Assembly (NCBI GenBank): GCA_916048095.2
Contig: OU696592.1
Location: 518,126 to 582,125, forward strand
Source of the DNA: Sacculina carcini
Lineage: Eukaryota > Arthropoda > Thecostraca > Sacculinidae
Reading direction: 5' to 3'
Length of the DNA: 64,000 nucleotides
Shown here: in pieces, positions 1 to 44,800 of the stretch
How the letters are laid out: the number at the start of each line of letters is the position of its first letter
Numbering within the stretch: the stretch's first letter is position 1
Position numbers and translations under genes: made by a program
The notes under the pieces: generated by a model
Told to the model about the DNA's origin: nothing
Database searches by the model: none
The model's input: only the letters and a program-made list of their open reading frames with translations

Positions 1-95
1 ATATACTGCTCACCACACAATGATACGACCAGAAAAAACAGCTACACAAACGGTCAATTATAGCAGGGTAAATATGACGAAATCCAAATATAAAT

Positions 96-140
96 CTGGC
101 AGCACAACTGGCAACACAACTGGCAACACAACTGGCAACC
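96..140. repeat. 12-bp tandem repeat (AACTGGCAACAC)
   Basis: Nearly four units, downstream of MYO3. Confidence 0.85.
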
Positions 141-719
141 AACTATTGGCTGAAAGACAGGCGACAAGCTCACCGAAATTCAATAGATTCAAGACAATTC
201 TTGAGAGCATAATGACGCAATGGCAAATCCCAATCTGAAACTCCCTTTCTGCACTCGATAACAGCATGCACAAGAGAAAGATTCACCAGCTGATATTATT
301 GCAATACAAATATTGAATTGAACTTTGTTATATCTAATAGACATTTCAGTTTACTAAATTTATAAAAATAATAAAATAGTATTAATCCAATGTACTGTAT
401 CAACATAATTGTACATTGAAAAATATAACAACAATTGTAGTATTTTCTTTTAATTTTCTTCCAAGTTTCTTTTGCTGTTGTATCCGTCATAAGTTTTATG
501 GATAAAGTGGCACCGTATCATGTTTGCAACATCGGTGTGACCTACCGTACAGACAGACACACACACACATACATACATACACATACATACCACTCGCTAA
601 CAACTTTAATATCCACTTACGACTGGTTTAGAGCTAAAAATCCGATGATGTTCAATGCGTACGCAAAACGTCTTAGAAATTAAAATTGACAACGAGGTTA
701 CGAGACACACGCAGTGTGG

Positions 720-747
720 ATCTACTAGCGATTTGTCGCTAGTAGAT
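720..747 (-). other. Perfect 12-bp-arm hairpin downstream of the MYO3 stop
   Basis: ATCTACTAGCGA, loop TTTG, TCGCTAGTAGAT. It lies 80 bp past the stop codon, so it is in the probable 3' UTR. Confidence 0.7.
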
Positions 748-827
748 GAATAAAACTGCAAAATAACCCAATATAAAAACGTCCTTGATTCGCCCTGAGC
801 CCCAGACAATGATAACAGTGATGAATC

Positions 828-33696
<32,869 letters not shown>

Positions 33697-33748
33697 CTGA
33701 TATCATGTGCGCACAAGTAATCTCATCAGCCAACATGTTCAAGCAATC

Positions 33749-34069
33749 CAGTGGTTCCCAACCTTTTTGTGATTCAGCACCACTTGGAGGTCCCATACAG
33801 TGGCCGCGTACCACCTGGTTCCAGAGAAACTCAGTTCGATCAGATATTACTTCATCTATAGAATTGTACAAGTACAACACACAAATTAACTGAAATAAAT
33901 AACTCAATGAGAGTAGTGTATCTGCTTCTTCTCCACCAGCTGGTCAATGAGGGACATTACTTTACTCACAACGCATCAGAAATCATGTTCTGGTGTCATT
34001 GTTCATCACACTGAGACTGTTCGTGTACCACCTGGAATATGCTCGCGTACCACAGGTTGGGAAACACTG
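33749..34069. mobile_element. hAT-like MITE beside MYO3 kinase exon
   Basis: Ends CAGTGGTTCCCAACC and (complement) CAGTGTTTCCCAACC, the common non-autonomous hAT terminus. Flanking 8-mers AAGCAATC and AAGTAAAC agree at 6 of 8. It is 321 bp, starting 53 bp upstream of the 33696 acceptor. Confidence 0.7.
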
Positions 34070-34728
34070 AAGTAAACGATAATTATGAAGTGAATGCTAG
34101 CGACCACGAGGAGCCATTTTATCACCATTTTTGTGAGTGTCGATCGCTCGATGCACAGCTCCGTAAGTGCCCTCGCCAATCAACCTGTCTAGCACAAACC
34201 GATCTGCAGGATGTGCAAGACTCGAGAAGTCCAAATGATGACTCAGTCCAGCGTAGACAGCTCCTGGATTTTGCTACCAGCAGAAATAATTTGAAAACGA
34301 CTTGATTAAGTCTGCTCTGTTTGTTTTGTTATCAATTAAAATTAACAGATATACATAAAATTAGATTAAAAGTATTTTATAAAATATGTATAACATTTGT
34401 AATGAGATTGTTCAATATTAAAATCATTAAAATATGAATACAAATACAATGAACTAATGGTTACGCAAAAATTCACTGTTCGTAAACAGAAACTACCATC
34501 TACCAGAGACAGAGGATGTTTATTTATAAATAAAATTTACACAAGACGGCAAATATAAAACTATAACATTTTGTCCAAATGATATCAACAAAAAGTCCGT
34601 CACAAAACATAAATTCCATCTTGAAAGCAAATTTAACAGATGTATTATTTTAAGTTTGCGTATATTGAAAACTTGCGCAATGAAACCACAAGTAATTGCC
34701 TAGTAAAATGGCCTGTTTTGTGATAAAT

Positions 34729-35082
34729 CAGTGGCGTAGCTAGGATGTCTGCCTGCCCTCCATCATGTATGATTGCGAGTCACTTAGCAGCAAGAAACTG
34801 TGCTTCAACACGACTGTAACAGGGAATTAGCAAGTGCATATGTGGATATAGCTGAAAATTCAGCCCCTTAATGCATTCTCCCAGCCACATAATCGGACGA
34901 AATGTTTAATTTCAAACAATTTTACCTTCATTCAGCTGTTAGTTATTTGAGATTAAAACAGTAAATATATAATAGTATTTAGAGTAATACGACCCAGAGA
35001 TAATGATAATTCAACGTGTTCAGCAGCTGTTGTGCCCTCATATAACATGCCCCCCTCGTGCACCCCCTACGTCACGCCACCA
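34729..35082 (+). mobile_element. MITE-like repeat, CAGTGGCGTAGCTAGG family
   Basis: Starts CAGTGGCGTAGCTAGG and shares about 200 bp with the complement of 7422-7763, including AAGAAACTGTG and ACAGGGAATTAGCAAG. The right end has a degenerate TIR (CGTCACGCCAC). Confidence 0.6.
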
Positions 35083-36607
35083 CATCATATCTAGGTATTT
35101 AGCCGTCTTGAAAGTCGGCTATGTTATCTATGATACGACAACTACGCCAGCAGTTGTTGATAATCAAGTGATTGCACATAAACGTTTGAGAGAAAATCGA
35201 GCCAACTGCCGAACAGCTCGGCGATAAGAGTCAAGCGAAATATGACTTGAAACAGCGGTGAAAGTGCACGAACAATGCTGGTGCCATGATATCACTGGTG
35301 CAGATAACGTGTGATTGTGTGATCACTAGAATTGGGAATTTTATGTGATAATTTTTGGTGTTTTATGTTTTTATTATGTGACGAAAAATGCCAAAATTTG
35401 TTCTCGGAAGCCCAAAAATATGTTATTCATTTTTCATATAATATGTGAGTCTTGTACTATTTCGTAGATAATTTGCATTTTAAGCGTGCATCCAGCGACA
35501 TTTCATTGGGAAGCCACCCTTAGGGACCGACGACTTAGGGGGGCAAAATTTTCGCAGTTCGCGGCAAAAGTTACACCTTAATTGGGCTTTTCCTATAAGG
35601 TAGAGGTGCAGTGGCGGCGCAAGGATTTTCCCGCGAGGAGCTGAGCGGGGCTAAGGAGAAATATACCATGATTACCATATTGAAATTACCATTTAACTCA
35701 CTCAATCTGGTTACCATATTGTTGCCTGTGTTTCGCTCATTCACCGGGCTCCAGCACTTTCTCCATGTACAGTACAGTATGACCTGATAATGCACTGACT
35801 GGTACAATTGCATTGATTCCGCATTGTCTCGGCTGCTTACGGTGTGTGTGTATGCGCGTGTGTGTGTGTATGTTTGTATGTATGTGTGTGTGTGTTATTT
35901 TTGCCGTATGAAAGTGCATGACCCATAAGCGCACGAACATTTCTCATATCGAATATGCAGCAATGAAATTCTTGAGCGATTCTGCATTAACAAACGGACA
36001 CATGGGTTTGTATGCGTGTATGTGTGTATCTGTATGTGTATTTTCGATACTAGAACGAATTGTGGGATAAATGCTACCTGAGCACGCTGTTTTAAACAAT
36101 GGAAATCATTAAAAATCAAACACAAATAAAATAAGCAGAACATTCGAGAACATGTTATTGTGTGATTGTGCTCGAAACAGCTGAATAATTAGGCATATTT
36201 TCCAGGTGGTGATGGTGGCCAACCATTGGGGTTCACATTTTTTCTTTTATGTTTATTTTTTCTATTTTATTACAGTGTGAAAGTGTTTGTGTGATCTTAT
36301 GTTATTGTGTGATTTATATTTTGTTTATTAATGACAATCAAACATTTACCACTGCGTCTTAAGAGTTGTTTTTTCCACGTTTATTTCTACATTGCGAATA
36401 TGCGTGTGTGCCGAATACAATCAGACATTCACTACGTTATGCTTGTATATTTTCCATACAATTTCTCACATAATCTCATTTTTAAATTCGAACCTGAAAT
36501 ATTGTGTTGTCTCATGGTATATTAACCATTACATTTTAGCTTATTATTAAATAAATTGACGGCCCCCAAATAATCTCGCCTAGCTATCTCAGATGTGTCA
36601 AGCTCAA

Positions 36608-36844
36608 CACTGGCAGATCCAGGGGGAATCAGGAGGTTGAAGCCCCCCGAAATGTTGCCATCAACTCCTCAAAACCAAGAGATTCACTAAAAGAGGTCAA
36701 TAAAAATATGTTTCTGTAGAATTTGTTGATATAAGCATTATTGCAAAGACGTTGCATAATGATGCATGTACATGACTGATCGCCCCCAAGATCCCCCCAA
36801 ATTTATTCAGCCCCTCTCAAAATTGCGCTATGGATCCGCCACTG
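36608..36844. mobile_element. hAT-like MITE
   Basis: Inverted ends CACTGGCAGATCC and (complement) CAGTGGCGGATCC, with flanking 8-mers AAGCTCAA and AAGCTTCA (6 of 8). It has no coding capacity. Confidence 0.6.
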
Positions 36845-37603
36845 AAGCTTCACTAATGCTTGCTATTGTTTTTGTATTGCTATTATGAATATTGTCATGG
36901 GCACTATAAGTTTCATGTCATTGTCCCAGTGAGGCCTGGTTGCATGTGCGTACTGGCTGTGCTGAACACTTGAGTCTATTAGGCTGCTTGTCTGATCGGG
37001 ATATTGCTAGCCCTGGTTTATTATCACCAGAGTTGGAAATTATCTGTGATCACATAAAAACTATATATTCACATAACACGCCATCTTTAGCTAAAACATA
37101 TAATGCCATTTTCACTGAAAAAATATTGTATATACAAACATATATTTCTATTGGTTGCGCCTGGAATTAATATATGCTGTTAATAAATGTAATTTCACAG
37201 ATCACGTATTCAAAACGTTATGATACACTCGAACACTGCTTATAGGTAACGCCAGCAACGTTAGCAATATAAATATAGCAGCGCTCCTGAAAGCCAATAT
37301 TGTCACACGGTGATAAACCCCTAGTTAACTACCATATGGGTTGTGAGGGAGAAATCCTGGCGCCACCACTGCAGCTCTACCTTATTAGAAGGCCCATTCA
37401 AGGTTAAATGGTCACCACTACAAGCATTTCGCCTCCCTAAGGGTGGCTTCCCAATAGGATATCGCTAGATGTATGCATAAAATACAAATTATCTACGAAA
37501 TAGGTTATAATCTACGAAGTAGGTACGAAATAGGTATTTGATAGTACAAGACTCACATATTATAGGAAAATTGAATAACATGTTGGTGATTGAGAGAACC
37601 TAT

Positions 37604-37973
37604 TGTAACTTGACAAAACAAAACTTGCAAAGATATATTAAAAGACAGGCGCGCGTGGGACAGCGATGTCCCACGCGCGCCTACAAGACAACACCGCACA
37701 GCAAACACGCCCGAACACGACTCCCTCCACGAACTCAGAGGACAATACAAGGACACCATTGCATACGCGCACACACACTCACATACACATGCAGAGCAAA
37801 CCAATGCCACAACGACACCTGACACTCGACACTTGCAATCTTGCATACTCCTCGCTGCAATACATGCACATGCACACACACTCGCACACAAACATACATA
37901 CACAATGCGCAAAGCACCACGCCAGCAAACACAAGAAGCATAAGCCCACACACAACGAAAACCCAGAACTACA
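37604..37973 (-). repeat. 3' LTR of TRIM-like element
   Basis: 370 bp. Contains a perfect 16-bp-arm palindrome with a 4-base loop at 37647-37682. Confidence 0.8.
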
Positions 37974-38733
37974 CCTCCCCCTGTTTCATAAGAAACAAAC
38001 ATATAAAAAACGCCAACACAGCAACAAAAAATAAAAAGCGACCACAATCACGGAGATATACAAAGAAACAACAAACACACAAAATCCGCTCCGGCCCGCC
38101 CATCCAGCTCGACGGCTCCACCAGAAACACGCACCTGGCTACGGCGAAGCACAACACGTCAGGCCCCAGCGTCCCCCGCGCTCCCGCCTCGCCCGTGCTC
38201 TTCAGTGCTCCGCCGCAACCTGCCGTCTTCTCCATCACCGGCCGCCGCGACAGGGCACAACACCTCGGCCCCAGCACCCACCGTGCTCCCGCCGTCACCT
38301 GTGCTCTTCAGCACCCTGTCGCAGCCGGCCGTAATCCACCATCCACAAATGCCGCCTTGCCTTCCGGGTCACTACGCCTCCTGCCGCTTCAGCAGCTCTT
38401 CGCCTCCTTGAGCACCATCAGCTTCCCCCGACTGTTCTGCGACGTAGCCAGCACCAACGCAGGCGGGACGGCGAGCAACCTCGGCGCAGCTCCCCGGCTG
38501 CCTCTTTGCCGGCACCATGCTCCACTGCCGTCCCCCTGTACACCCTCTTGCCACGCCGCCGAACACCACCTCTGTCTTCCGCTTTGCCACTGATGCCCAA
38601 GGGACAGTACCACCGCCGCTGCTGAAGTCATTGCGCGTCAGATTCATTCCATTCAACAACAAAAACTACACTAATCCGAAGACTACCATAAAAACCACAA
38701 TAAAATAAAGCAACTGTAAAAGCCGAAATAGCT

Positions 38734-39103
38734 TGTAACTTGACAAAACAAAACTTGCAAAGATATATTAAAAGACAGGCGCGCGTGGGACAGCGATGTC
38801 CCACGCGCGCCTACAAGACAACACCGCACAGCAAACACGCCCGAACACGACTCCCTCCACGAACTCAGAGGACAATACAAGGACACCATTGCATACGCGC
38901 ACACACACTCACATACACATGCAGAGCAAACCAATGCCACAACGACACCTGACACTCGACACTTGCAATCTTGCACACTCCTCGCTGCAATACATGCACA
39001 TGCACACACACTCGCACACAAACATACATACACAATGCGCAAAGCACCACGCCAGCAAACACAAGAAGCATAAGCCCACACACAACGAAAACCCAGAACT
39101 ACA
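38734..39103 (-). repeat. 5' LTR of TRIM-like element
   Basis: 370 bp, nearly identical to the copy at 37604, with the same palindrome at 38777-38812. Confidence 0.8.
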
Positions 39104-39176
39104 CCTATTTTGGCATTTTTCGTCACATAATAAAAACAAAACGCCAAAAATTATCACATACTATTCCAATAACCTA

Positions 39177-40543
39177 GTAATGACAGTATAAGAAAAAATG
39201 ATAGTTCATTTAAATAATTTGCATATTTGAATATATATAATGCAAAAATTGCAATTGAATGAAAAAAAATCATTTGAAATTAAATTAAAATTAATAATAA
39301 TATATTAACAGTTGTGTATATTTGTGTGTTTACATGTGTGTGTGTGTGTGTGTGTGCGTGTGTGTGCATGTGTGCATGTGTGCAAGTGTGTGTGTGTGAA
39401 TTTGCGTGATCAATTATATTTGGTGTGTGAAACTCACATTTCGTCCCATTGTTGTGCAGCGAGCTAGCAACTAACATACCAATCTCCACAATTGCTGACT
39501 ACATCAACTGCTACACTGTATCCGTGACTGTGTGACCGTTCATCTTACTACAGACACACACACACACACACTAACACACACTAACACACACACACACAGG
39601 TCAGCTACAGCTTCGTTGCAACTGGTGTCAGAAGCTGCGACAGAGCTAAGTGCGCAGTGATGTGTTCAAGAATGACGAGTAAACGCAATGATCAGCTAGT
39701 GGAGACACAATCCACCTCGTCACATTCGTCCATCTGACACAACACAAAACACACACACACACACACAAGTTTATCACTAAGAAGAGATCATGTAGTGAAA
39801 TAACACGTGAACAGGGATATGACAATATATGAAATTTGGGCAATTTTAAAATAGAAAAAGAACACATCGTATTAGGAAAAAGCCTTAACACTATTATTGT
39901 GCTCAGCCTCGGCTTAATGTTTAAGATTTGCTGGCATAATTGAAGAGCAGAGTTAAAATAATGCAATTAGCAATTGAACGATATGCTCAATAGAACTGGA
40001 CGGTGCATGATATTCACCAGGTGAACTGATTGAGGGTGTGCTGTGTCCGCGGTGACATGGAGGAGGAATGGGCATAATGTCGGCCATTTCAAGAGGAAAC
40101 ACAAGCTTTGAGGAAAAAGTTTAAAGATCGCCGATATAAACCATTTTTCACACAACGTTATCTGCGGCCCAGACAGCTGCCACAGCAATAAAGTTTTATA
40201 ATATTTGTCATTATTATAATTGTTATTATTGTTATTATGATGCTATTGTCACGACCACTTATTACCAGTCTTGTGCTGGATCCATAAAGATATAATGTAC
40301 ATTGAGAAATTTTCACTGCGTCCAGGCTAGTAGATGACACATTTTCCACAATGGGAAAGGTCCTATTGGCGTAGAACTGCTTATTAACAGCCAATAGTCG
40401 CATGCAGAACGGCACCATTATCAACGACAAACAGGAAATAAGTGCACAAACGAACACACGGAGAATACAGCCATATACATACACAGCCATATACAGCAGC
40501 TGTATAGTCATCGCGTTGATGGTGATGAGTCGGATAATTATGC
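39177..40543. other. Region with a microexon candidate only
   Basis: AT-rich, with GT/CA runs at 39336-39400 and 39554-39600. No other coding evidence. Confidence 0.5.
39438..39470 (-). CDS. Candidate MYO3 microexon, kinase strands 2-3
   Basis: Candidate 33-bp exon between GTTAG and a perfect GTGAGT donor. It encodes IASSLHNNGTK plus one base, which completes a Tyr codon with AC at the start of the exon at 33696. An alternative acceptor makes it 39438-39494. Phase and strand fit the N-lobe just before VAIK, but the exon is tiny and homology is weak. Confidence 0.3.
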
Positions 40544-40880
40544 ACTGCGTGGTGTAGTGGTGGTGTAGTGGTAGCACGCCCGCCTCACAAGCGGGAGGTC
40601 CGTGGTTCGAAACCCGGCGGAGCAGAATGTCTTGGGCGAATTCTATAATCCCCCAGCCCCTGTCCACCCAGCAGTAAATGATGGTACCAGATATCAGTCA
40701 TGAGTTGTGCCATGCATTCTGGGGAGGTGGCCCTCTCTAATAGGTATTCCGTCCTTGTGGCGCCATAGCTTGGAGAGGGTCGGTTCTGCGGTGGTAGCGG
40801 GCTGCACGGGACTGTGTGTTCATAAGCTTCGACTTCTTCCCGTGTAGCAGCTGTCACTTGACGCTTTTTCACCTTTAACA
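40544..40880 (+). mobile_element. tRNA-derived SINE, copy 1
   Basis: The head resembles tRNA-Val(CAC): A box TGGTGTAGTGGTAGC, anticodon stem-loop CCCGC-CTCACAA-GCGGG, B box GTGGTTCGAAACC. The body is shared with 11868-12197, ending in an ACCTTTAAC tail. The A box is duplicated (GGTGTAGTGGT twice). It is not a tRNA gene: the acceptor stem is missing and the sequence continues into the SINE body. Confidence 0.8.
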
Positions 40881-41359
40881 TCTCAATGTTTCTTCTGCTC
40901 GGAGCAGATTCTAGCTTGTATCTTCGACATCACAACAAGTGTGCAGTATCAAAAGACAATCCAGTCTCTATGCCAGAAATAGACAACTTCAGCTTCATTG
41001 GCAGTATTTTCCTGATCCACTGAATCATTGTGAGAATGTCAGAAAGCGTACAAGATGAGGGGCAGCATATACTTGTTTGATGAGGTACAATCTAGGACGG
41101 CCATTATTATTTATTTATTATATTATATTTATTATATTATATTTATTTATTTATATTATATTTATTTTTTATTTATATTATATTTATTATATTATATTAT
41201 TATATTTATCAGTCTAGTTGAGGAGTCATTGTGCAACATAAAAGTCACGTGGTACGTTATTCTCTACGGCAGTGGTTTCCAAACCTTTCTCAGCTTGGTA
41301 TCCAATTCCTCACGCCTCTTTTAGCATGTCAACTCCTTCGAAAAATGGTGTCAACATTG

Positions 41360-41526
<167 letters not shown>

Positions 41527-41836
41527 CAACCTAGATATAATTTATTTTGTTTATTATATTAAACTATTTATCATTTCAAATGACTTTAATAATCCTAATA
41601 CCAGGTACGGTAATGATTTCATGATTTTCAGAATTCATAATATTTTGTAATTTCACATATACACACAAAGGGAAATGTTTTCGCGATTTCAGTAAAAAAA
41701 GCCAATGTATGAATATAATATTTTATTTTCTAAGCGACCTTGTAATCTATTAGCTTCACATCCAGTTGCACACACGTCCTGATCAAAGAGTATGCACCCT
41801 GAACTCCTGCTTGTTGTGCGATCCACACACATACAC

Positions 41837-41863
41837 TGACAATGTAGCTGTATTTGCCAGAGC
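41837..41863 (-). CDS. Candidate MYO3 microexon, glycine-rich loop
   Basis: Candidate 27-bp exon after TTTCAG, encoding GSGKYSYIV, which resembles a kinase glycine loop of the GxGKYS type seen in CK2. It ends TCA|GTGTAT in the phase required by the 39470 candidate. The same frame stays open to a TAG at about 41735 with an AATAAA beside it, so it could instead be an unrelated terminal exon or chance. Confidence 0.25.
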
Positions 41864-44800
41864 CTGAAACTGTTGAGGAATTATTACACCTCATTAGGAT
41901 ATAGAACGGTGAATATATTGCTTCAATTGCATGATAATTCGCTGAAATTTCGAGAATGTCCAACATCAGTACATCATATTATCCTTACAAGTCAGGCCCT
42001 TTTAACTGCGCTATTGTCTATGAAGAGGCACGCATTAGCACACACATGTATGTGTGTGTGTATGTGTGTGTGTGTACGAGTAACGGTGTGATATTAGCGT
42101 TCGAGAGGAGAGCAGACGGGAAGTTGGTGCTGAACGCTAGCTGACCCACATGTGTGTTGAAGCGAAGCGGACGACATTTTTCCACTTCATGCGTCGGCCA
42201 GTCTAGACGGCGCACCGGCAAAATTGCTGCCTAGCAAGAACACGGCGCAATTGTGAGGGGAGAAGATTGTGATAATAAACCGTCCGCAAAATGCGTGTGA
42301 AAATAAGGTTGGAGTGAAAGCCAATGGAACACTTGGACGAGAAAAAGACGGCATTTTCTTCAGCTCAGCGAGCTCGTAGTAAATCACAATATATCTTCAT
42401 GAGAAAGTGTTCAAGGGACTTAGATTATTCTAGGTGTATAATGACCGATTCTTCGTCAACCTAATGTAAATCCACACCGATCAACATCGCCCAGCCATCG
42501 TAGCAATATTAAACTGGTCCAATATATCTGTGAACAAAATATGCCTTAATAAGAACGACAGACACACGCGAGACTTACAGGAACGAACATTCACCAACGG
42601 GAATAAATACTGGAACGAATTAGGTGATATAAAATGTTGGGAAAAGGCGAGAAAGAAAAAACAAGATGGAGAAGAAGAGCAACAAGGGGAACTACAAAAT
42701 CAACGAGTGTTGGAAAAAGCAACCATTCATCTGCCGCCATTCATCTGATCTAATTTGGCAAATAATGATGCCAAATAGTGCAATCACATTATCACTGAAA
42801 ATCTTACTAACACCAGAATCTAAATCATAGTCTTTGTGAAGCTAGCTCTTGTATCATTGTAACTTTGTCATTTTGGGTACCCTGATCAATAGCACAACCA
42901 ACAGAAAACCTATCGTTTCGAAACCTAACTTTTCACAAAATCAGTAAGCTAGCATATTTCAAAATGTCATGCTATTAAACAATTTAATAATCGAGTTAAA
43001 ACGAGTGTATTTACACATTGTTAACAGTTTTGTCACATTCCCTGAAGTTCCACTCTGCTATCTATCAGCTATGAAGCGTCATAGAGAGCAAATCACGCGT
43101 TCTACGATTGAGTGATGCACAAGAAACGGTGACAAAAGCGAATGAGACCATGTCAACACTTGTTATCATCGGCTTCGATGCCACAAAAGCTGATTCATGA
43201 CTGGTCCACGTGTCAATGTTGATAGAACTCCTCACCACAGAACAATAACCACATCTTCACATGAGATTCGTGAACACACACCGCTTGCCGATGTATAAGT
43301 TAATTCACGCATGTTCTCTCAATAACAATAACCTCACACATGCATCATATGTACTCACTGAGTAAACTAGAGGGTCACAACAATAGAATGCGTGCATCAA
43401 TTGTTCGCTTGTTTAAAAGAAATATTTGCTGATTCACCACCAATATCACCACATTCACCAGCCACACGGTACCGAATAAATGAAAAATGCAAACATATCT
43501 AAAAAGAGATGAAAATGACTTATTCATATTCATATCCAAGTACATATAGTCTTAGATATCTGAGCCAGCCTTCGAGCAGGGGATTTTAGATGACCAGGAT
43601 GTGATTATCAACCAATAACAAAATGTACCTACACTTGATAATTACTTTCATCTTCATTAATCGTCTACAATCAACAGTGTCACTAATATCCAGCCAGATC
43701 TCAGTCTAGAACCGTTCCGTAACCTCACTTCAATCTTTGATCTTTTCGATCTCTTCATTTCGGCTTCACAAAGTTAACAGGCCGGTGCACCAATCATAAT
43801 TGTCTCTATCTTGATTGTCCTGCATTTGATGTCTTTCCTCATAGACATATCACGGGCACACTGCAATCATCTACTCTGCTCGCAAGTGCACGTTGTAGGA
43901 GACTATCTCGCGAGATTATTCTCCAAACATCAGCAGACATCAGCGCGAGTCTGCTAGCTCACGCCTCAACACAACGACCATTACCATCTCTTGCTGCCTG
44001 TCGAGCACCATGAAATAAAATCCGGCATATGTATGGAAACACGCCGAATTACATATTAACTTTGCATAATAGGAAAAAAATTACTTTTAAATGAACTTTT
44101 AAGAAGGGAAATTTTTGGAATGACAAACAAGTTCCAATAATAGAAAGAGGAGTATATAAAGCGGAAAATGAGGATTTTAGAATAAAACATAAGTGTAAGA
44201 AAGCAAGCAATGGCAATAACAACACGAGCCACGTACAGATGCTATCTCACCTCAGTTGAAAGTCGCCGCACTGGAGAAAATTACGCCAAACACACACACA
44301 ACACACACACAACACACAGACCACCACACGCACACCCTCACATACACCCACGACCACGGACAACTGCACACTGACAGCTGCGCATACACACAACCACATC
44401 TACACCTCACACACACATACATGTGCCCAAGAAAGAGGGAAGGAGTTCGCACTCACTCTCTCTAACAACACACATGCATGCGGACGCAGAATGTGTAATT
44501 TTAATGAATGAAGAACAGGAAATACTAACAAGCTAGTACATCAACACTGGCCAGCTGTGCACTTTTCTCTCTCTCCCTCTCTCTTTCGTCTGTACGCGTG
44601 AGTGTGCGTGAACGCGTGTGTGTGTGTGTACTTGTACAAGAGTATTTATAAGACTTTTTAGCACATAACGTGAATTGAAAATAAATTATACTTTCAGGGT
44701 TATACACTAATTTTCTAGATCTTCCATCGCTGTGATAAAGCGCTAAACAAGAGGACATTTTGATGAGAAACCTCAGAGCGTCATTGCATCCACTGATCAT

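Larger units (their letters stand above)
37604..39103 (-). mobile_element. Miniature LTR retrotransposon (TRIM-like), complete
   Basis: Two 370-bp direct LTRs (37604-37973 and 38734-39103), TG...CA ended, flanked by a 5-bp duplication CCTAT (37599-37603 and 39104-39108). I noticed one difference between the LTRs (37846 T versus 38976 C), so the insertion is recent. Minus orientation is inferred from a purine run (AAACAGGGGGAGG) abutting the left LTR. The 760-bp interior is GC-rich, has no gag-pol similarity I can see and only short frames, as expected of a TRIM. The primer-binding site was not identified. Confidence 0.8.
35327..39176. mobile_element. Long terminal-inverted-repeat element (hAT-like), interrupted by the TRIM
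   Basis: The left arm (35327 to about 35655) matches the complement of the right arm (about 37340-37603 continuing at 39104-39176). The right arm is split by the TRIM and is continuous once the TRIM and one CCTAT copy are removed. The ends are TAGAATTGGGAA and TAGGTTATTGGAA, with imperfect 8-bp flanks GTGATCAC and GTAATGAC. The interior holds a smaller MITE (36608-36844) and no recognisable transposase. Confidence 0.65.

Noticed and set aside
40560..40625. tRNA-Val(CAC) gene
   Set aside because: The acceptor stem does not pair, the A box is duplicated and the sequence continues into a SINE body shared with 11.9 kb.
44256..44800. Short frames over CA-rich sequence
   Set aside because: Microsatellite-derived, no splice or homology support.
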